DNA of 64,000 nucleotides from Fusobacteriaceae bacterium. GTDB lineage: Bacteria > Fusobacteriota > Fusobacteriia > Fusobacteriales > Fusobacteriaceae. This document shows, one piece after another, positions 42,778 through 50,786 of the stretch. Below the pieces are notes generated by a model. It was not told the DNA's origin. It saw only the letters and a program-made list of their open reading frames with translations, and searched no databases. Where the stretch lies: the NCBI GenBank assembly GCA_031272775.1, contig JAISTB010000016.1:1-64000 (forward strand), read 5' to 3'. Position 1 is the stretch's first letter; the number at the start of each line of letters is the position of its first letter. The position numbers and the translations under genes are program-made.

Positions 42778-44289
42778 ATGGACAATTATTACGATATTAT
42801 CATTATCGGCGGCGGGGTCATCGGCTCCGCCGTCGCCCGGGAACTGGCCCGGTATCAGGTCAAAATCGCGGTTCTCGAAAAAAATCTCGATGTCTGCTAT
42901 GAGACCAGCGGCAGGAATTCCGCCGTGGTACACGGCGGCTTCGCCTATGACGAGGGCTCTCTCAAGGCCCGGTTTTGTGTGGAAGGCAACCGGGAAATGG
43001 ACGCGGCGGCAAAGGAGTTGGACTTTGCCTTTTTGCGCTGCGGCAAGGTCCTCGTGGGGAATACCGATGAGGACATGGAGCAGCTGAAAAAGACCATGAT
43101 TCAAGGGGAAAAAAACGGGAGCCGGGGCCTTCGTCTCGTCGATGAGGCCGAACTTCACCGGCTGGTCCCCGCCGTGGTCGGGAAATTCGCGATGTTTTCG
43201 CCCGCAAGCGGCATCCTCGATCCTTTTGAATTCACGGTAGCCCTCGCGGAAAACGCCTGTCAAAACGGCGTCCGCTACTATTTTGACCATGAAGTGAGCG
43301 CCATCGAAAGGGAGTCCGGCGGCTACAAGATCACGACAAGACCAGAGGGCCCGGGGGAAACGCCCGCCGGCGGCAAGGGCAGCGAGGTTTTCCGCTGCCG
43401 CTGGGTCGTCAACGCCGCGGGGCTTAATTGCGGCGTGATTTCCCATATGCTGGGCATCAAAGGCTATCGGGTCATCGGCTCCAAAGGGGACTACCTGATC
43501 CTCGACAAAAAGACGGGCCCCCTGCTTCCCATGCCGGTCTATCCGGTTCCCAGCAATACCTACATGGGGATCCATGTGACCAATACGACTTCGGGCAATG
43601 TGACGGTCGGCCCCAACGCCGAGCTTGTTACGGACTTCGCGTACTACGGCGTGCCGCGGGAAAATATGGACTATCTGGCCGAAAGCGCGTCCCGGCTCTG
43701 GCCCCATATCCGGAAAGAAGATTACATCCGGAATTACTCGGGGATTTTGCCCAAATGGGTCGATGAAAACGGGAAAATTCAAGATTTCAAGATCGAAATC
43801 CGGGAAGAACTCGCGCCCCGGGCTGTGAACCTCGTGGGGATGGAATCGCCGGGCCTGACCTCGGCCATTCCAATCGGGCGCTATGTGGCCGGAATGATCC
43901 GGGAAAGAGAATCTTTCCCCGAAAACAAAGCCTTCAACCCCGTGCGAAAGGGCATTCCGCATTTTCAGAGGGCCGATGAGCGGGAAAGGCAGGCCTTGAT
44001 TGCCGCCGATCCCGATTTCGGGGAACTGATCTGCCGCTGTGAGCAGGTCACCAAGGCCGAGATCCTGCGGGCTATCCGGAATCCCCTGGGCGTTTCGACC
44101 CTGTCGGGGATCAAGGTCCGGACCCGGGCCATGATGGGCCGCTGTCAGGGCGGCTATTGCCAGATGCGGATCGCGAAGCTGTTGCAGGAGGAGCTGGGGC
44201 TCAGAAAGACGGAGATCCTCCACAACAGGACCGGTTCCCGACTCTTTTTCGGGGATATCCGGGAGGAGGCGGGCCATGAAAACACTTGA
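42778..44289 (+). CDS. FAD-dependent oxidoreductase with BFD-like [2Fe-2S] domain (GlpA-like)
   Basis: A 503-residue flavoprotein. The N-terminal FAD loop YDIIIIGGGVIGSAVARELA and the DAO-type core (GRNSAVVHGGFAYDEGSLKA) match the anaerobic glycerol-3-phosphate dehydrogenase GlpA / 2-hydroxyacid oxidase group. The C-terminal region has CRCEQVTKAEI and MMGRCQGGYC, the C-x-C...C-x4-C ligands of a BFD-like [2Fe-2S] cluster. It probably oxidises a hydroxy acid or glycerol 3-phosphate and passes electrons on with the second flavoprotein, whose gene overlaps it by 14 bp. Confidence 0.88.
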   Translation: MDNYYDIIIIGGGVIGSAVARELARYQVKIAVLEKNLDVCYETSGRNSAVVHGGFAYDEGSLKARFCVEGNREMDAAAKELDFAFLRCGKVLVGNTDEDMEQLKKTMIQGEKNGSRGLRLVDEAELHRLVPAVVGKFAMFSPASGILDPFEFTVALAENACQNGVRYYFDHEVSAIERESGGYKITTRPEGPGETPAGGKGSEVFRCRWVVNAAGLNCGVISHMLGIKGYRVIGSKGDYLILDKKTGPLLPMPVYPVPSNTYMGIHVTNTTSGNVTVGPNAELVTDFAYYGVPRENMDYLAESASRLWPHIRKEDYIRNYSGILPKWVDENGKIQDFKIEIREELAPRAVNLVGMESPGLTSAIPIGRYVAGMIRERESFPENKAFNPVRKGIPHFQRADERERQALIAADPDFGELICRCEQVTKAEILRAIRNPLGVSTLSGIKVRTRAMMGRCQGGYCQMRIAKLLQEELGLRKTEILHNRTGSRLFFGDIREEAGHENT

Positions 44290-45676
44290 CGTCGCAATCG
44301 TTGGCGGCGGCGCGGCCGGCCTCGCGGCGGCTCTCACGCTTTGGGACCGGGGCGTCCGCGATATCCTGATCATCGAGCGGGAGCACAGCCTCGGGGGCAT
44401 CCTCCGGCAGTGCATCCATGAGGGCTTCGGGTTGATCCGTTTCGGGGAGAATTTGTCGGGCCCCGAATACGCCCGCCGTTTTATCGAAGAGATTGAAAAG
44501 AGAGTGATTCCTTATTGCTGCGATACGGCCGTAACCGACATCAGCCCGCAAAAGGTACTGACCCTCGTGAGCCGGCGGGAAGGCCTCGTCAAGATTCAGA
44601 CGAAAGCCGTCATTTTGACCATGGGCTGCCGGGAGCGTACCCGGGGGCAGCTAGCCATTCCCGGGGAACGTCCGGCGGGCGTCTTTACCGCCGGCGTCGC
44701 CCAGGCCTATATGAATTTGTACAATACAAAACTCGGAAACGACGTCGTGATCCTGGGTTCGGGCGACGTGGGCCTCATCATGGCCAGACGCCTGACATTG
44801 GAAGGTTCCCGGGTCAAAGGCGTCTATGAAATCCTGCCCCATCCCTCGGGCCTGCCGCGGAATATTGCCCAATGTCTTGATGATTACGGGATTCCGCTCT
44901 ATCTCAGCCATACGGTGACGGAAATCGTCGGCGACCGGCGGATCAATGGCGTCAAGATTTCCGCCGTCGATAAAGACCTGCAAGCGATATCCGGAACGGA
45001 ACGTTTCGTGTCCTGCGATACGCTGATTCTTTCGGTGGGCCTTATCCCCGAAAACGAGCTTTCCGCAGGGGCGGGCGTTATTCTTGACGAGAAGACAAAA
45101 GGCGCCCTTGTGGACGGCGCCAACCAGACGAACGTTCCCGGAATCTTCGCCGCCGGAAACGCGCGATACGTCCATGATTTGGTCGATAACGTCTCCCTTG
45201 ACGGGGAAAAGACCGCCCTGGCCGCGGCGGCTTGGCTGAAAGGGACCCTGAGCGCAAGTTTGATTCCGGCAAATCCGGATTCCGCAAGTTCCGAGACCCC
45301 GCGTTTTTTCCCGAAACCGGGCGCAAGATTGATCCGCTGTATTCTGTGTCCCAACGGCTGCGACCTGGAAGTTGTCGCGCAAGGGGAGCAAATTCTTTCC
45401 GTAACGGGAAACCGCTGCCCCAAAGGTGTGGAATACGCGGAAAGCGAGATTCGCCATCCCATGCGGACCTTTGCTTCTTCCGTTTCAGTCGAAGGCGGTG
45501 AGCTGCCGCTTGTGAGCGTGCGATTGTCGGCGCCCGTTCCCCGGGACAGGATTTTTGACGTGATGGAGGAAATCAAAAAAATCCGCCTCAAGGCCCCTGT
45601 CCGGATCGGGGACATCGCCTGCAAAAACGTTCTCGGGCTCGAAAGCGACGTAGTTGTAACGAAGACGCTCAAATAA
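44276..45676 (+). CDS. FAD/NAD-dependent oxidoreductase fused to DUF1667 (GlpB-like)
   Basis: A 466-residue protein. Residues 1 to about 340 form a two-Rossmann disulfide-reductase-like flavoprotein (VAIVGGGAAGLAAALTL, VVILGSGDVGLIMARRL, and the FAD end GIFAAGNARYVHDLVDNVSLDG). Residues from about 350 form DUF1667, starting RLIRCILCPNGCDLEVV, with a third and fourth Cys pattern in GNRCPKGVEYA, a likely metal/cluster site. In many anaerobes the flavoprotein and DUF1667 are separate genes next to a GlpA-like gene; here they are joined. It overlaps the preceding GlpA-like gene and is the last gene of the hexuronate run. Confidence 0.87.
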   Translation: MKTLDVAIVGGGAAGLAAALTLWDRGVRDILIIEREHSLGGILRQCIHEGFGLIRFGENLSGPEYARRFIEEIEKRVIPYCCDTAVTDISPQKVLTLVSRREGLVKIQTKAVILTMGCRERTRGQLAIPGERPAGVFTAGVAQAYMNLYNTKLGNDVVILGSGDVGLIMARRLTLEGSRVKGVYEILPHPSGLPRNIAQCLDDYGIPLYLSHTVTEIVGDRRINGVKISAVDKDLQAISGTERFVSCDTLILSVGLIPENELSAGAGVILDEKTKGALVDGANQTNVPGIFAAGNARYVHDLVDNVSLDGEKTALAAAAWLKGTLSASLIPANPDSASSETPRFFPKPGARLIRCILCPNGCDLEVVAQGEQILSVTGNRCPKGVEYAESEIRHPMRTFASSVSVEGGELPLVSVRLSAPVPRDRIFDVMEEIKKIRLKAPVRIGDIACKNVLGLESDVVVTKTLK

Positions 45677-45679
45677 ATG

Positions 45680-45708
45680 TGGACATTCCGCCGATAATGC
45701 GGTATAAT
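45680..45708 (+). promoter_or_regulatory. Promoter of the ZIP transporter gene
   Basis: TGGACA (45680-45685) and TATAAT (45703-45708), 17-bp spacer, 38 bp upstream of ATG 45747. The -35 box and the next three bases (TGGACATTC) match those of the promoter at 50255-50283. Confidence 0.72.
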
Positions 45709-45746
45709 CCGGTTGAAGCGTATAAAGATTGCAAATGGAGCAGACC

Positions 45747-46535
45747 ATGAAAAGTTTTTTATGGACCCTCGGGGGAACCGGTTTTATCTTTCTGATGACC
45801 AGTCTCGGTTCCGCCGTGGTATTTTTCTTCCGAAAAGAGGTCAACCGCGGAATTCAGACAATTTTCCTGGGCTTTGCCGCGGGGATTATGATCGCGGCTT
45901 CCGTGTTCGGCCTTTTGATCCCCGCCATAGAAGAATCCGCCAATTGGGGAAAATACAGCTTTATCCCGGCGGCGTTGGGTTTTCTCTTGGGCGTCGGTTT
46001 TCTTTTGATCCTGGACGGAATCATCCCCCATCTGCATCCGGCGACCAATACTCGGGAGGGGCCTTCGTCCTCCATGAAGCGAACGACGCTCCTGGTATCG
46101 GCCGTAACGATCCACAACATTCCCGAAGGGATGGCGGTCGGACTCTCATTCGCGCTGGCCGCGCAGCACAGCGGAGACGCGTCGCTGTACAGCTCCGCCA
46201 TCGCCTTGGCATTGGGCGTCGGCATCCAGAATTTCCCGGAAGGGGCGGCTGTTTCGCTGCCTTTGCGCAAAGAGGGCTTTACGGCTTGGAAAGCCTTTCT
46301 GATCGGTTGCCTGTCGGGCGTGACGGAACCCCTTTTCGGAATCCTGGTGGCGTCCCTCTCCGGAGTCATCGGTCCCGTCATGCCGTGGTTGCTCTCGTTT
46401 TCCGCGGGCGCCATGCTCTACGTCGTCGTGGAAGAACTGATTCCCGAGGCGCATTTGACAGAGCACACGCATGCGGGGACCCTTTCGGTCATGCTGGGCT
46501 TCGTAGTCATGATGATATTGGATGTGGCGCTGTAA
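45747..46535 (+). CDS. ZIP family divalent metal transporter
   Basis: A 262-residue membrane protein with about eight hydrophobic segments. The metal path motifs are VTIHNIPEGMAVGLSFAL in helix 4 and IQNFPEGAAVSLPLRK in helix 5, as in ZupT/GufA-type ZIP importers of Zn, Fe or Mn. The short His loop (IIPHLHPATN) lies before helix 4. ATG 45747 is favoured by TGGAG six bases upstream; two earlier ATGs at 45729 and 45735 overlap that site. Confidence 0.92.
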   Translation: MKSFLWTLGGTGFIFLMTSLGSAVVFFFRKEVNRGIQTIFLGFAAGIMIAASVFGLLIPAIEESANWGKYSFIPAALGFLLGVGFLLILDGIIPHLHPATNTREGPSSSMKRTTLLVSAVTIHNIPEGMAVGLSFALAAQHSGDASLYSSAIALALGVGIQNFPEGAAVSLPLRKEGFTAWKAFLIGCLSGVTEPLFGILVASLSGVIGPVMPWLLSFSAGAMLYVVVEELIPEAHLTEHTHAGTLSVMLGFVVMMILDVAL

Positions 46536-46537
46536 AT

Positions 46538-46582
46538 CAAAAACCGAACCAACCCCAAGGTGGGGCGGGTCCGGTTTTTTTC
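46538..46582. terminator. Intrinsic terminator after the ZIP gene
   Basis: AAAACCG on the left pairs with CCGGTTTT on the right around an inner stem of CCCC/GGGG with short bulges. A run of seven T follows. It separates the ZIP gene from the converging sugar-binding-protein gene. Confidence 0.75.
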
Positions 46583-46615
46583 GTGATCAATTCCCGGAAT
46601 TCTTCCGGAATCCGC

Positions 46616-47530
46616 TTATTTGACGCCGCTCTTGTCCAATACGGAAACGCCGGTATCCACAACTTCTCCGCCGAGGTTCTTTCCGTTCTTCAGAATATCT
46701 ACGGCCGCGCGAACCGCTTTGTCGCCCATGACATCGGGATTCTGCTTCATTGTAGCCAGCAGGTAGCCGTCGGAAACGAGACTCTTGATGGCGTCGGAAA
46801 CGTCAAAACCTATTCCCAGAATATCGGATTTTCCGGCCGCTTTAAGGGCGTTCCCCGTGCCTGCCGTGGAGCCTTCATTGGCGCCGAATATGCCCACTAC
46901 GCCTTGCGTAATGTAGTTCTGGGAAATTTCCTGGGCTTTCGCCGCGTCGCCGTCGGAATACTGCGTCTCAAGAATGGTGAAACCGGAGCCCGCGAAGGCT
47001 TCCCGGAATCCCGCTTCCCGATCCACCGTGGACTGCGTCGCGGTGTTTACGTTGACAATCCCTAATTTTCCGGATTTCACGCCTTTTCCTTCGAGGGTCT
47101 TTCTCAGCAGTTCGCCCGCGGTTTTTCCGCCGGCTTTATTGTTCGTGGAAAATGTGGCTTCGGCGGGCACGTTGGCCGGGGAGTCCACATAGATGATCTT
47201 GATGCCGGCGGCCTGTGCTTCTTTCAGCGCGCCGGAAATGGCGTCGGGACCGTTTGCCGCAATCAGAATCGCGTCGTACTTGCTGGCGATGGCGTTATTG
47301 ACCATCTCGATCTGCTGCGCGTCGTCTTTTGTGTTGGGGCTTTTGAAATCAACGGTAACGCCCAGTTCTTTGGCGGCGGCCTGTGCGCCTTCATTGAGCG
47401 TGATCCAGTGGGAGTCGATGGAGTCCATCGTGATCAGCGCGAATTTCAGCGCTTTTGCCTCTACTTTTTGACTCGTCGTAATAAGGAAGAGAGCCGCGGA
47501 CATCAGAATTGCAGAAATGAATTTTTTCAT
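46616..47530 (-). CDS. Sugar ABC transporter substrate-binding protein (RbsB type)
   Basis: A 304-residue periplasmic sugar-binding protein of the ribose/galactose group. Signal peptide MKKFISAILMSAALFLITTSQKVEA; then KFALITMDSIDSHWITLNEGAQAAAKELG, ANGPDAISGALKEAQAAGIKIIYVDSPAN and IFGANEGSTAGTGNALKAAG. The start at 47530 is set by AGGAGG and the signal peptide; a longer open frame is discarded. Last gene of the rbsA-rbsC-rbsB-like set. The sugar is not known, since no kinase or isomerase is adjacent (rpiB at 57955 is about 10 kb away). Confidence 0.93.
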   Translation of the reverse strand: MKKFISAILMSAALFLITTSQKVEAKALKFALITMDSIDSHWITLNEGAQAAAKELGVTVDFKSPNTKDDAQQIEMVNNAIASKYDAILIAANGPDAISGALKEAQAAGIKIIYVDSPANVPAEATFSTNNKAGGKTAGELLRKTLEGKGVKSGKLGIVNVNTATQSTVDREAGFREAFAGSGFTILETQYSDGDAAKAQEISQNYITQGVVGIFGANEGSTAGTGNALKAAGKSDILGIGFDVSDAIKSLVSDGYLLATMKQNPDVMGDKAVRAAVDILKNGKNLGGEVVDTGVSVLDKSGVK

Positions 47531-47583
47531 ACCAACCTCCTGAAATAATAGTATTTTATGTGAATCAAAAATATCCTGCGTTG

Positions 47584-48597
47584 CTATGCTTTTTTCTTTT
47601 TCAAAATCCCGCTGCGCAGTACAATATCCAGCAATACCGCCGTCACAACGATAATTCCGATGACAATTCGCTGGATGCCCACCTGGGCCCCGATCATGTT
47701 GAGACCGTTTTCCAGCGTCTGCCATACGGCCGCGCCCATAAAGGTCCCGAGGAGCAGGCCTTGTCCGCCCAGAGGGGACACGCCGCCGATAACGCCTGCG
47801 GCGACGCCGTACATCTCATACATATTGCCGGCCTCCATATTACCCATGCCGGCCTGGGCGCATAAGATCAGACCCACGACGTAGGAGCAGAAGGCGGATA
47901 CCATGTAGGCCTTCGTGACCGTGGAAACCACATTGACCCCTGACATCTTGGCGGCGTCGATATTGGACCCGATGGCATAGATATGCCGCCCTGTCCGGGT
48001 TTTCGACAGTACGATAAAAAAGATCACAAACAAAATGAGCGCGATCCAGAACGTGTTGTAGATCCCGAAGGTCTTGCCGTAGTAGAGGGCCGCCTGGAAG
48101 GCGTCGGCCTTGTCCTTGCCCATGCCGGTCAAAAGCGCGTTGGTGTTGCGGTTTCCGTTGGCCATATAGGCGATGCCCCGGGCCACAAACATCGTACCCA
48201 GCGTCGCGATAAAGGGCGGGAGCTTGAATTTTCCCACAAGGGCGCCGTTGATGAGGCTGATGGCGAGGGCCGCCGCCAGCGTAAGCGGCAGCGCCAGAAT
48301 CAGCGGATAACCCCGGGACAGCATGGTCCCCGAGATCATGGCGCTCATGGCGACGACGGAACCGATGGAAAGATCGATATTCCCCGTGATCAACAGATAG
48401 CTCTGGGCGATGCCTACGATGAGATACTTGGACATCGAACGCAAAAGATTGGCGATATTCGCGGTCGAATATACCGAAGGCTCCATGAGCCCGAAGGCCA
48501 CATAGATCACCACAAGGCCCGCGAAGGCCGTTAGGGACGCGCCCATGCCGCGTACGGCCAGCAGTCCCGAAAACAGATTTTGCCGCTTGGTTTCCAT
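47584..48597 (-). CDS. Sugar ABC transporter permease (RbsC type)
   Basis: A 337-residue polytopic permease of the BPD_transp_2 group. It has NIANLLRSMSKYLIVGIAQSYLLITGNIDLSIGSVVAMSAM, the GxDLSxG-like motif typical of RbsC, and GAALVGKFKLPPFIATLGTMFVARGIAY-type sequence. The late segment AAGVIGGVSPLGGQGLLLGTFMGAA corresponds to the conserved GGxS...G loop touching the ATPase. It is 20 bp behind the ATPase gene and 53 bp before the receptor gene. Confidence 0.94.
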   Translation of the reverse strand: METKRQNLFSGLLAVRGMGASLTAFAGLVVIYVAFGLMEPSVYSTANIANLLRSMSKYLIVGIAQSYLLITGNIDLSIGSVVAMSAMISGTMLSRGYPLILALPLTLAAALAISLINGALVGKFKLPPFIATLGTMFVARGIAYMANGNRNTNALLTGMGKDKADAFQAALYYGKTFGIYNTFWIALILFVIFFIVLSKTRTGRHIYAIGSNIDAAKMSGVNVVSTVTKAYMVSAFCSYVVGLILCAQAGMGNMEAGNMYEMYGVAAGVIGGVSPLGGQGLLLGTFMGAAVWQTLENGLNMIGAQVGIQRIVIGIIVVTAVLLDIVLRSGILKKKKA

Positions 48598-48617
48598 GCC
48601 GATAAATCCTCCTGACT

Positions 48618-50123
48618 TTATGCCAAAAACTTTTCTTCAAAGCGCGTCGCCAGAGTCAGAATCTTCTCCTGCGTCGCCTCTTCCGCCGCCAATTCTCCGG
48701 TGATGCGCCCGTCGCACATGACGAGGATCCTGTCGGCGATACCCAGTATTTCCGGAAGCTCCGAGGACACAAACAACACGCCGATGCCCTGCTGCTTCAA
48801 CTGATTCATCAAATTGTAGATCTCGACCTTGGCGGCGACGTCGATGCCGCGGGTCGGTTCGTCAAAGATGACGACGCGGGATTCCCGGGCGAGCCATTTT
48901 CCGACGACCACTTTCTGCTGATTGCCGCCCGAAAGATTGCCGGCGTCCACGTCCACGCCCGGCGTCTTGATCTTCAAATTCCGGACCGCTTCGGCGCAGG
49001 CGGCGCTTTCTTTGGCGCGGCGGACAAAGGTAAACAGGCCGCACAGCCAGTCGAGATTGGGGAGCGCGATATTGTAGCGGATGGAAAGCTTCGTACAGAG
49101 ACCGTCTTTTTTCCGGTCTTCCGGCGCCATGACGACGCCCGCCCGGATGGCCGTTTCCGGCGAGGTAATCTTGACTTCCCTGCCTTCCACAAAGATCTCC
49201 CCCGAGGTCTTGGGATCGGCTCCGAAGATGGCCCGGGTCGTCTCGGTCCGGCCCGCCCCCATGAGTCCGGCGATACCGACGATTTCCCCTTTATAGAGTT
49301 CAAAATTGATGTCGCGGACCAGTTTCCCGGCGTTGAGGTTTCTCACCTCGAAGATTTTCTCCCCCCGCTCGCAGCGCACATGGGGGAATTTTTCCTTGAT
49401 TTCCCGCCCCACCATGGCGGCGATGATCTCATCCATACTGATGTTGTTGAAATCTTCGGTCAGGATGTATTTCCCGTCCCGCATGATCGTCACCCGGTCC
49501 ACGATATGCCGCAGTTCGTCGAGACGGTGGGAAATGTAAATGACGCCGCAACCCTGTTCCCGCAGCTGCTTGATGATCAGGAACAGGTCTCCGATTTCCT
49601 TGGACGTCAAGGCGCTCGTGGGTTCGTCCATAATGAGTATCCGCGCGTTGGTGGAGAGCGCTTTGGCGATTTCCACCATCTGCTGCTTGGAAACGGGCAA
49701 ATCCCCGACAATATCGCCGGGGTTCAAATCGATATTCAATTCTTGAAGGACGCGCCCGGCCTCCCGTTCCATTTCCCGGTCATTCAAAAAAAGACCGCCG
49801 GCAAGCTCGCGCCCGAGAAACATGTTCTCGGCAATGCTCAAATGCCGACACATATTGAGTTCCTGATGGATGATGGCAACGCCCAGCGCCTGGGCCGTTT
49901 TCGGCGTCAAATCTCCCTGGGGCGCGCCGAATATTTCCATTTGGCCGCTGTCCCGGGTATATACGCCGGACATAATTTTAACCAGCGTCGATTTCCCCGC
50001 CCCGTTTTCTCCCAGGAGCGCCATGACCTCGCCGCTTTTCAGTTCAAATTGCACGTCGTCCAGCGCTTTCACGCCCGGAAAACTTTTGCAAATTCCGCTC
50101 ATCCGTACGATGGTGTTCCCCAT
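48618..50123 (-). CDS. Sugar ABC transporter ATP-binding protein (RbsA type)
   Basis: A 501-residue double ABC ATPase. The first domain has LLGENGAGKSTLVKIMSGVY and VSKQQMVEIAKALS with MDEPTSAL; the second has a degenerate Walker A (GLMGAGRTETTRAIFG), LSGGNQQKVVVGKWLA and FDEPTRGIDV. This two-domain layout is specific to the monosaccharide importers of the Rbs/Mgl/Xyl group. The start at 50123 (MGNTIVRMSGICKSFPG) fits the family; upstream frame codons are leader. First gene of its operon, under the promoter at 50196-50224. Confidence 0.95.
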   Translation of the reverse strand: MGNTIVRMSGICKSFPGVKALDDVQFELKSGEVMALLGENGAGKSTLVKIMSGVYTRDSGQMEIFGAPQGDLTPKTAQALGVAIIHQELNMCRHLSIAENMFLGRELAGGLFLNDREMEREAGRVLQELNIDLNPGDIVGDLPVSKQQMVEIAKALSTNARILIMDEPTSALTSKEIGDLFLIIKQLREQGCGVIYISHRLDELRHIVDRVTIMRDGKYILTEDFNNISMDEIIAAMVGREIKEKFPHVRCERGEKIFEVRNLNAGKLVRDINFELYKGEIVGIAGLMGAGRTETTRAIFGADPKTSGEIFVEGREVKITSPETAIRAGVVMAPEDRKKDGLCTKLSIRYNIALPNLDWLCGLFTFVRRAKESAACAEAVRNLKIKTPGVDVDAGNLSGGNQQKVVVGKWLARESRVVIFDEPTRGIDVAAKVEIYNLMNQLKQQGIGVLFVSSELPEILGIADRILVMCDGRITGELAAEEATQEKILTLATRFEEKFLA

Positions 50124-50195
50124 AAAAAGACCCCCTTTTATTACGGCTTTACGCCGTTTTGTACGAGTATGCGTCATTATGATCCCTTATCTTTC

Positions 50196-50224
50196 ATCAT
50201 ACCATAATTTTCAGAACTTGTCAA
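50196..50224 (-). promoter_or_regulatory. Promoter of the ribose-type ABC operon
   Basis: On the minus strand TTGACA (50219-50224) and TATGAT (50196-50201), 17-bp spacer, 72 bp before the ATPase gene. Confidence 0.7.
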
Positions 50225-50254
50225 GGGAGCCCCGGAAAAGTTCTCAAATAACAT

Positions 50255-50283
50255 TGGACATTCGGGCGACGATGATGTATAAT
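50255..50283 (+). promoter_or_regulatory. Promoter of the small acetyltransferase gene
   Basis: TGGACA (50255-50260) and TATAAT (50278-50283) with a 17-bp spacer. It diverges from the ABC operon promoter about 30 bp away. Confidence 0.72.
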
Positions 50284-50361
50284 TTATTCAAGAATGAACA
50301 GGGTCTCCGCTGGCGCGGGAGACAAAATTTTCAGGGAAAAACGAGTCTATAGGAGGGCAAG

Positions 50362-50643
50362 ATGGACTTTATCAAAGAAAAACGCAGAATTTTCGCAAAG
50401 AATCCGGCCGGGCAAGTCATCGCGGAAGTGACGTTTCCCCCTTACAAGGAAGACGCGGTCGTCATCGACCACACCTTTGTGGACGACTCTCTGCGGGGCC
50501 AGGGCGTCGGCGGGCAGCTGATGGAAGCCGTCTACGACCACCTCAAAAAAGAGGGCAAGTCGGCTGTTCTGCTGTGTTCCTACGCGGTCAAGTGGTATAT
50601 GGCTCATCCGGAGCGGGGGGATATTGTCGTAGACAGGGGGTAA
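50362..50643 (+). CDS. Small GNAT-like N-acetyltransferase (COG2388 / YidJ-type)
   Basis: A 93-residue minimal acetyltransferase fold. IDHTFVDDSLRGQGVGGQLMEAVYDHLKKEG holds the acetyl-CoA loop (RGQGVG), and the C-terminal CSYAVKWYMAHPE is the hallmark of the COG2388 group, which lacks the N-terminal half of normal GNAT proteins. GGAGGG precedes ATG 50362. Function is unknown, and the context (an Abi gene downstream under its own promoter) does not link it to anything. Confidence 0.85.
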   Translation: MDFIKEKRRIFAKNPAGQVIAEVTFPPYKEDAVVIDHTFVDDSLRGQGVGGQLMEAVYDHLKKEGKSAVLLCSYAVKWYMAHPERGDIVVDRG

Positions 50644-50674
50644 GCGCCGACGGCTTGATTTTTTCAAAAAAAGA

Positions 50675-50703
50675 TTTACAAAAACGCTTTTTGGCGGTAT
50701 AAT
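50675..50703 (+). promoter_or_regulatory. Promoter of the leader RNA and Abi gene
   Basis: TTTACA (50675-50680) and TATAAT (50698-50703), 17-bp spacer. Transcription would begin at about 50710, immediately before the structured leader. Confidence 0.78.
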
Positions 50704-50714
50704 ATCAGCAAGAT

Positions 50715-50770
50715 ATCAATACCCCTGCTCCTCTCTCCGAGGCGGACCCCGTTCCGATGCAGGGGTTCTT
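50715..50770 (+). ncRNA. Candidate abiF-type structured RNA upstream of the Abi gene
   Basis: The leader folds by eye into a three-way junction. Outer stem of 8 bp: 50721-50728 with 50759-50766 (ACCCCTGC/GCAGGGGT). Inside are hairpin 1 (50730-50733 with 50739-50742, CCTC/GAGG) and hairpin 2 (50743-50746 with 50753-50756, CGGA/TCCG). GTTCC at 50751-50755 can also pair with GGAAC at 50781-50785 in the ribosome-binding region. From memory, an RNA motif named abiF has been described upstream of Abi_2-family genes; this leader has the right place and size, but I could not compare it with the model. It may be an RNA antitoxin or a translation regulator. Confidence 0.5.
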
Positions 50771-50786
50771 GTTTGAAGGGGGAACA

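Noticed and set aside
41953-44415. 820-codon open frame on the minus strand
   Set aside because: It lies opposite uxuB and the GlpA-like gene, both with clear family motifs; it is a shadow frame caused by GC-rich codons.
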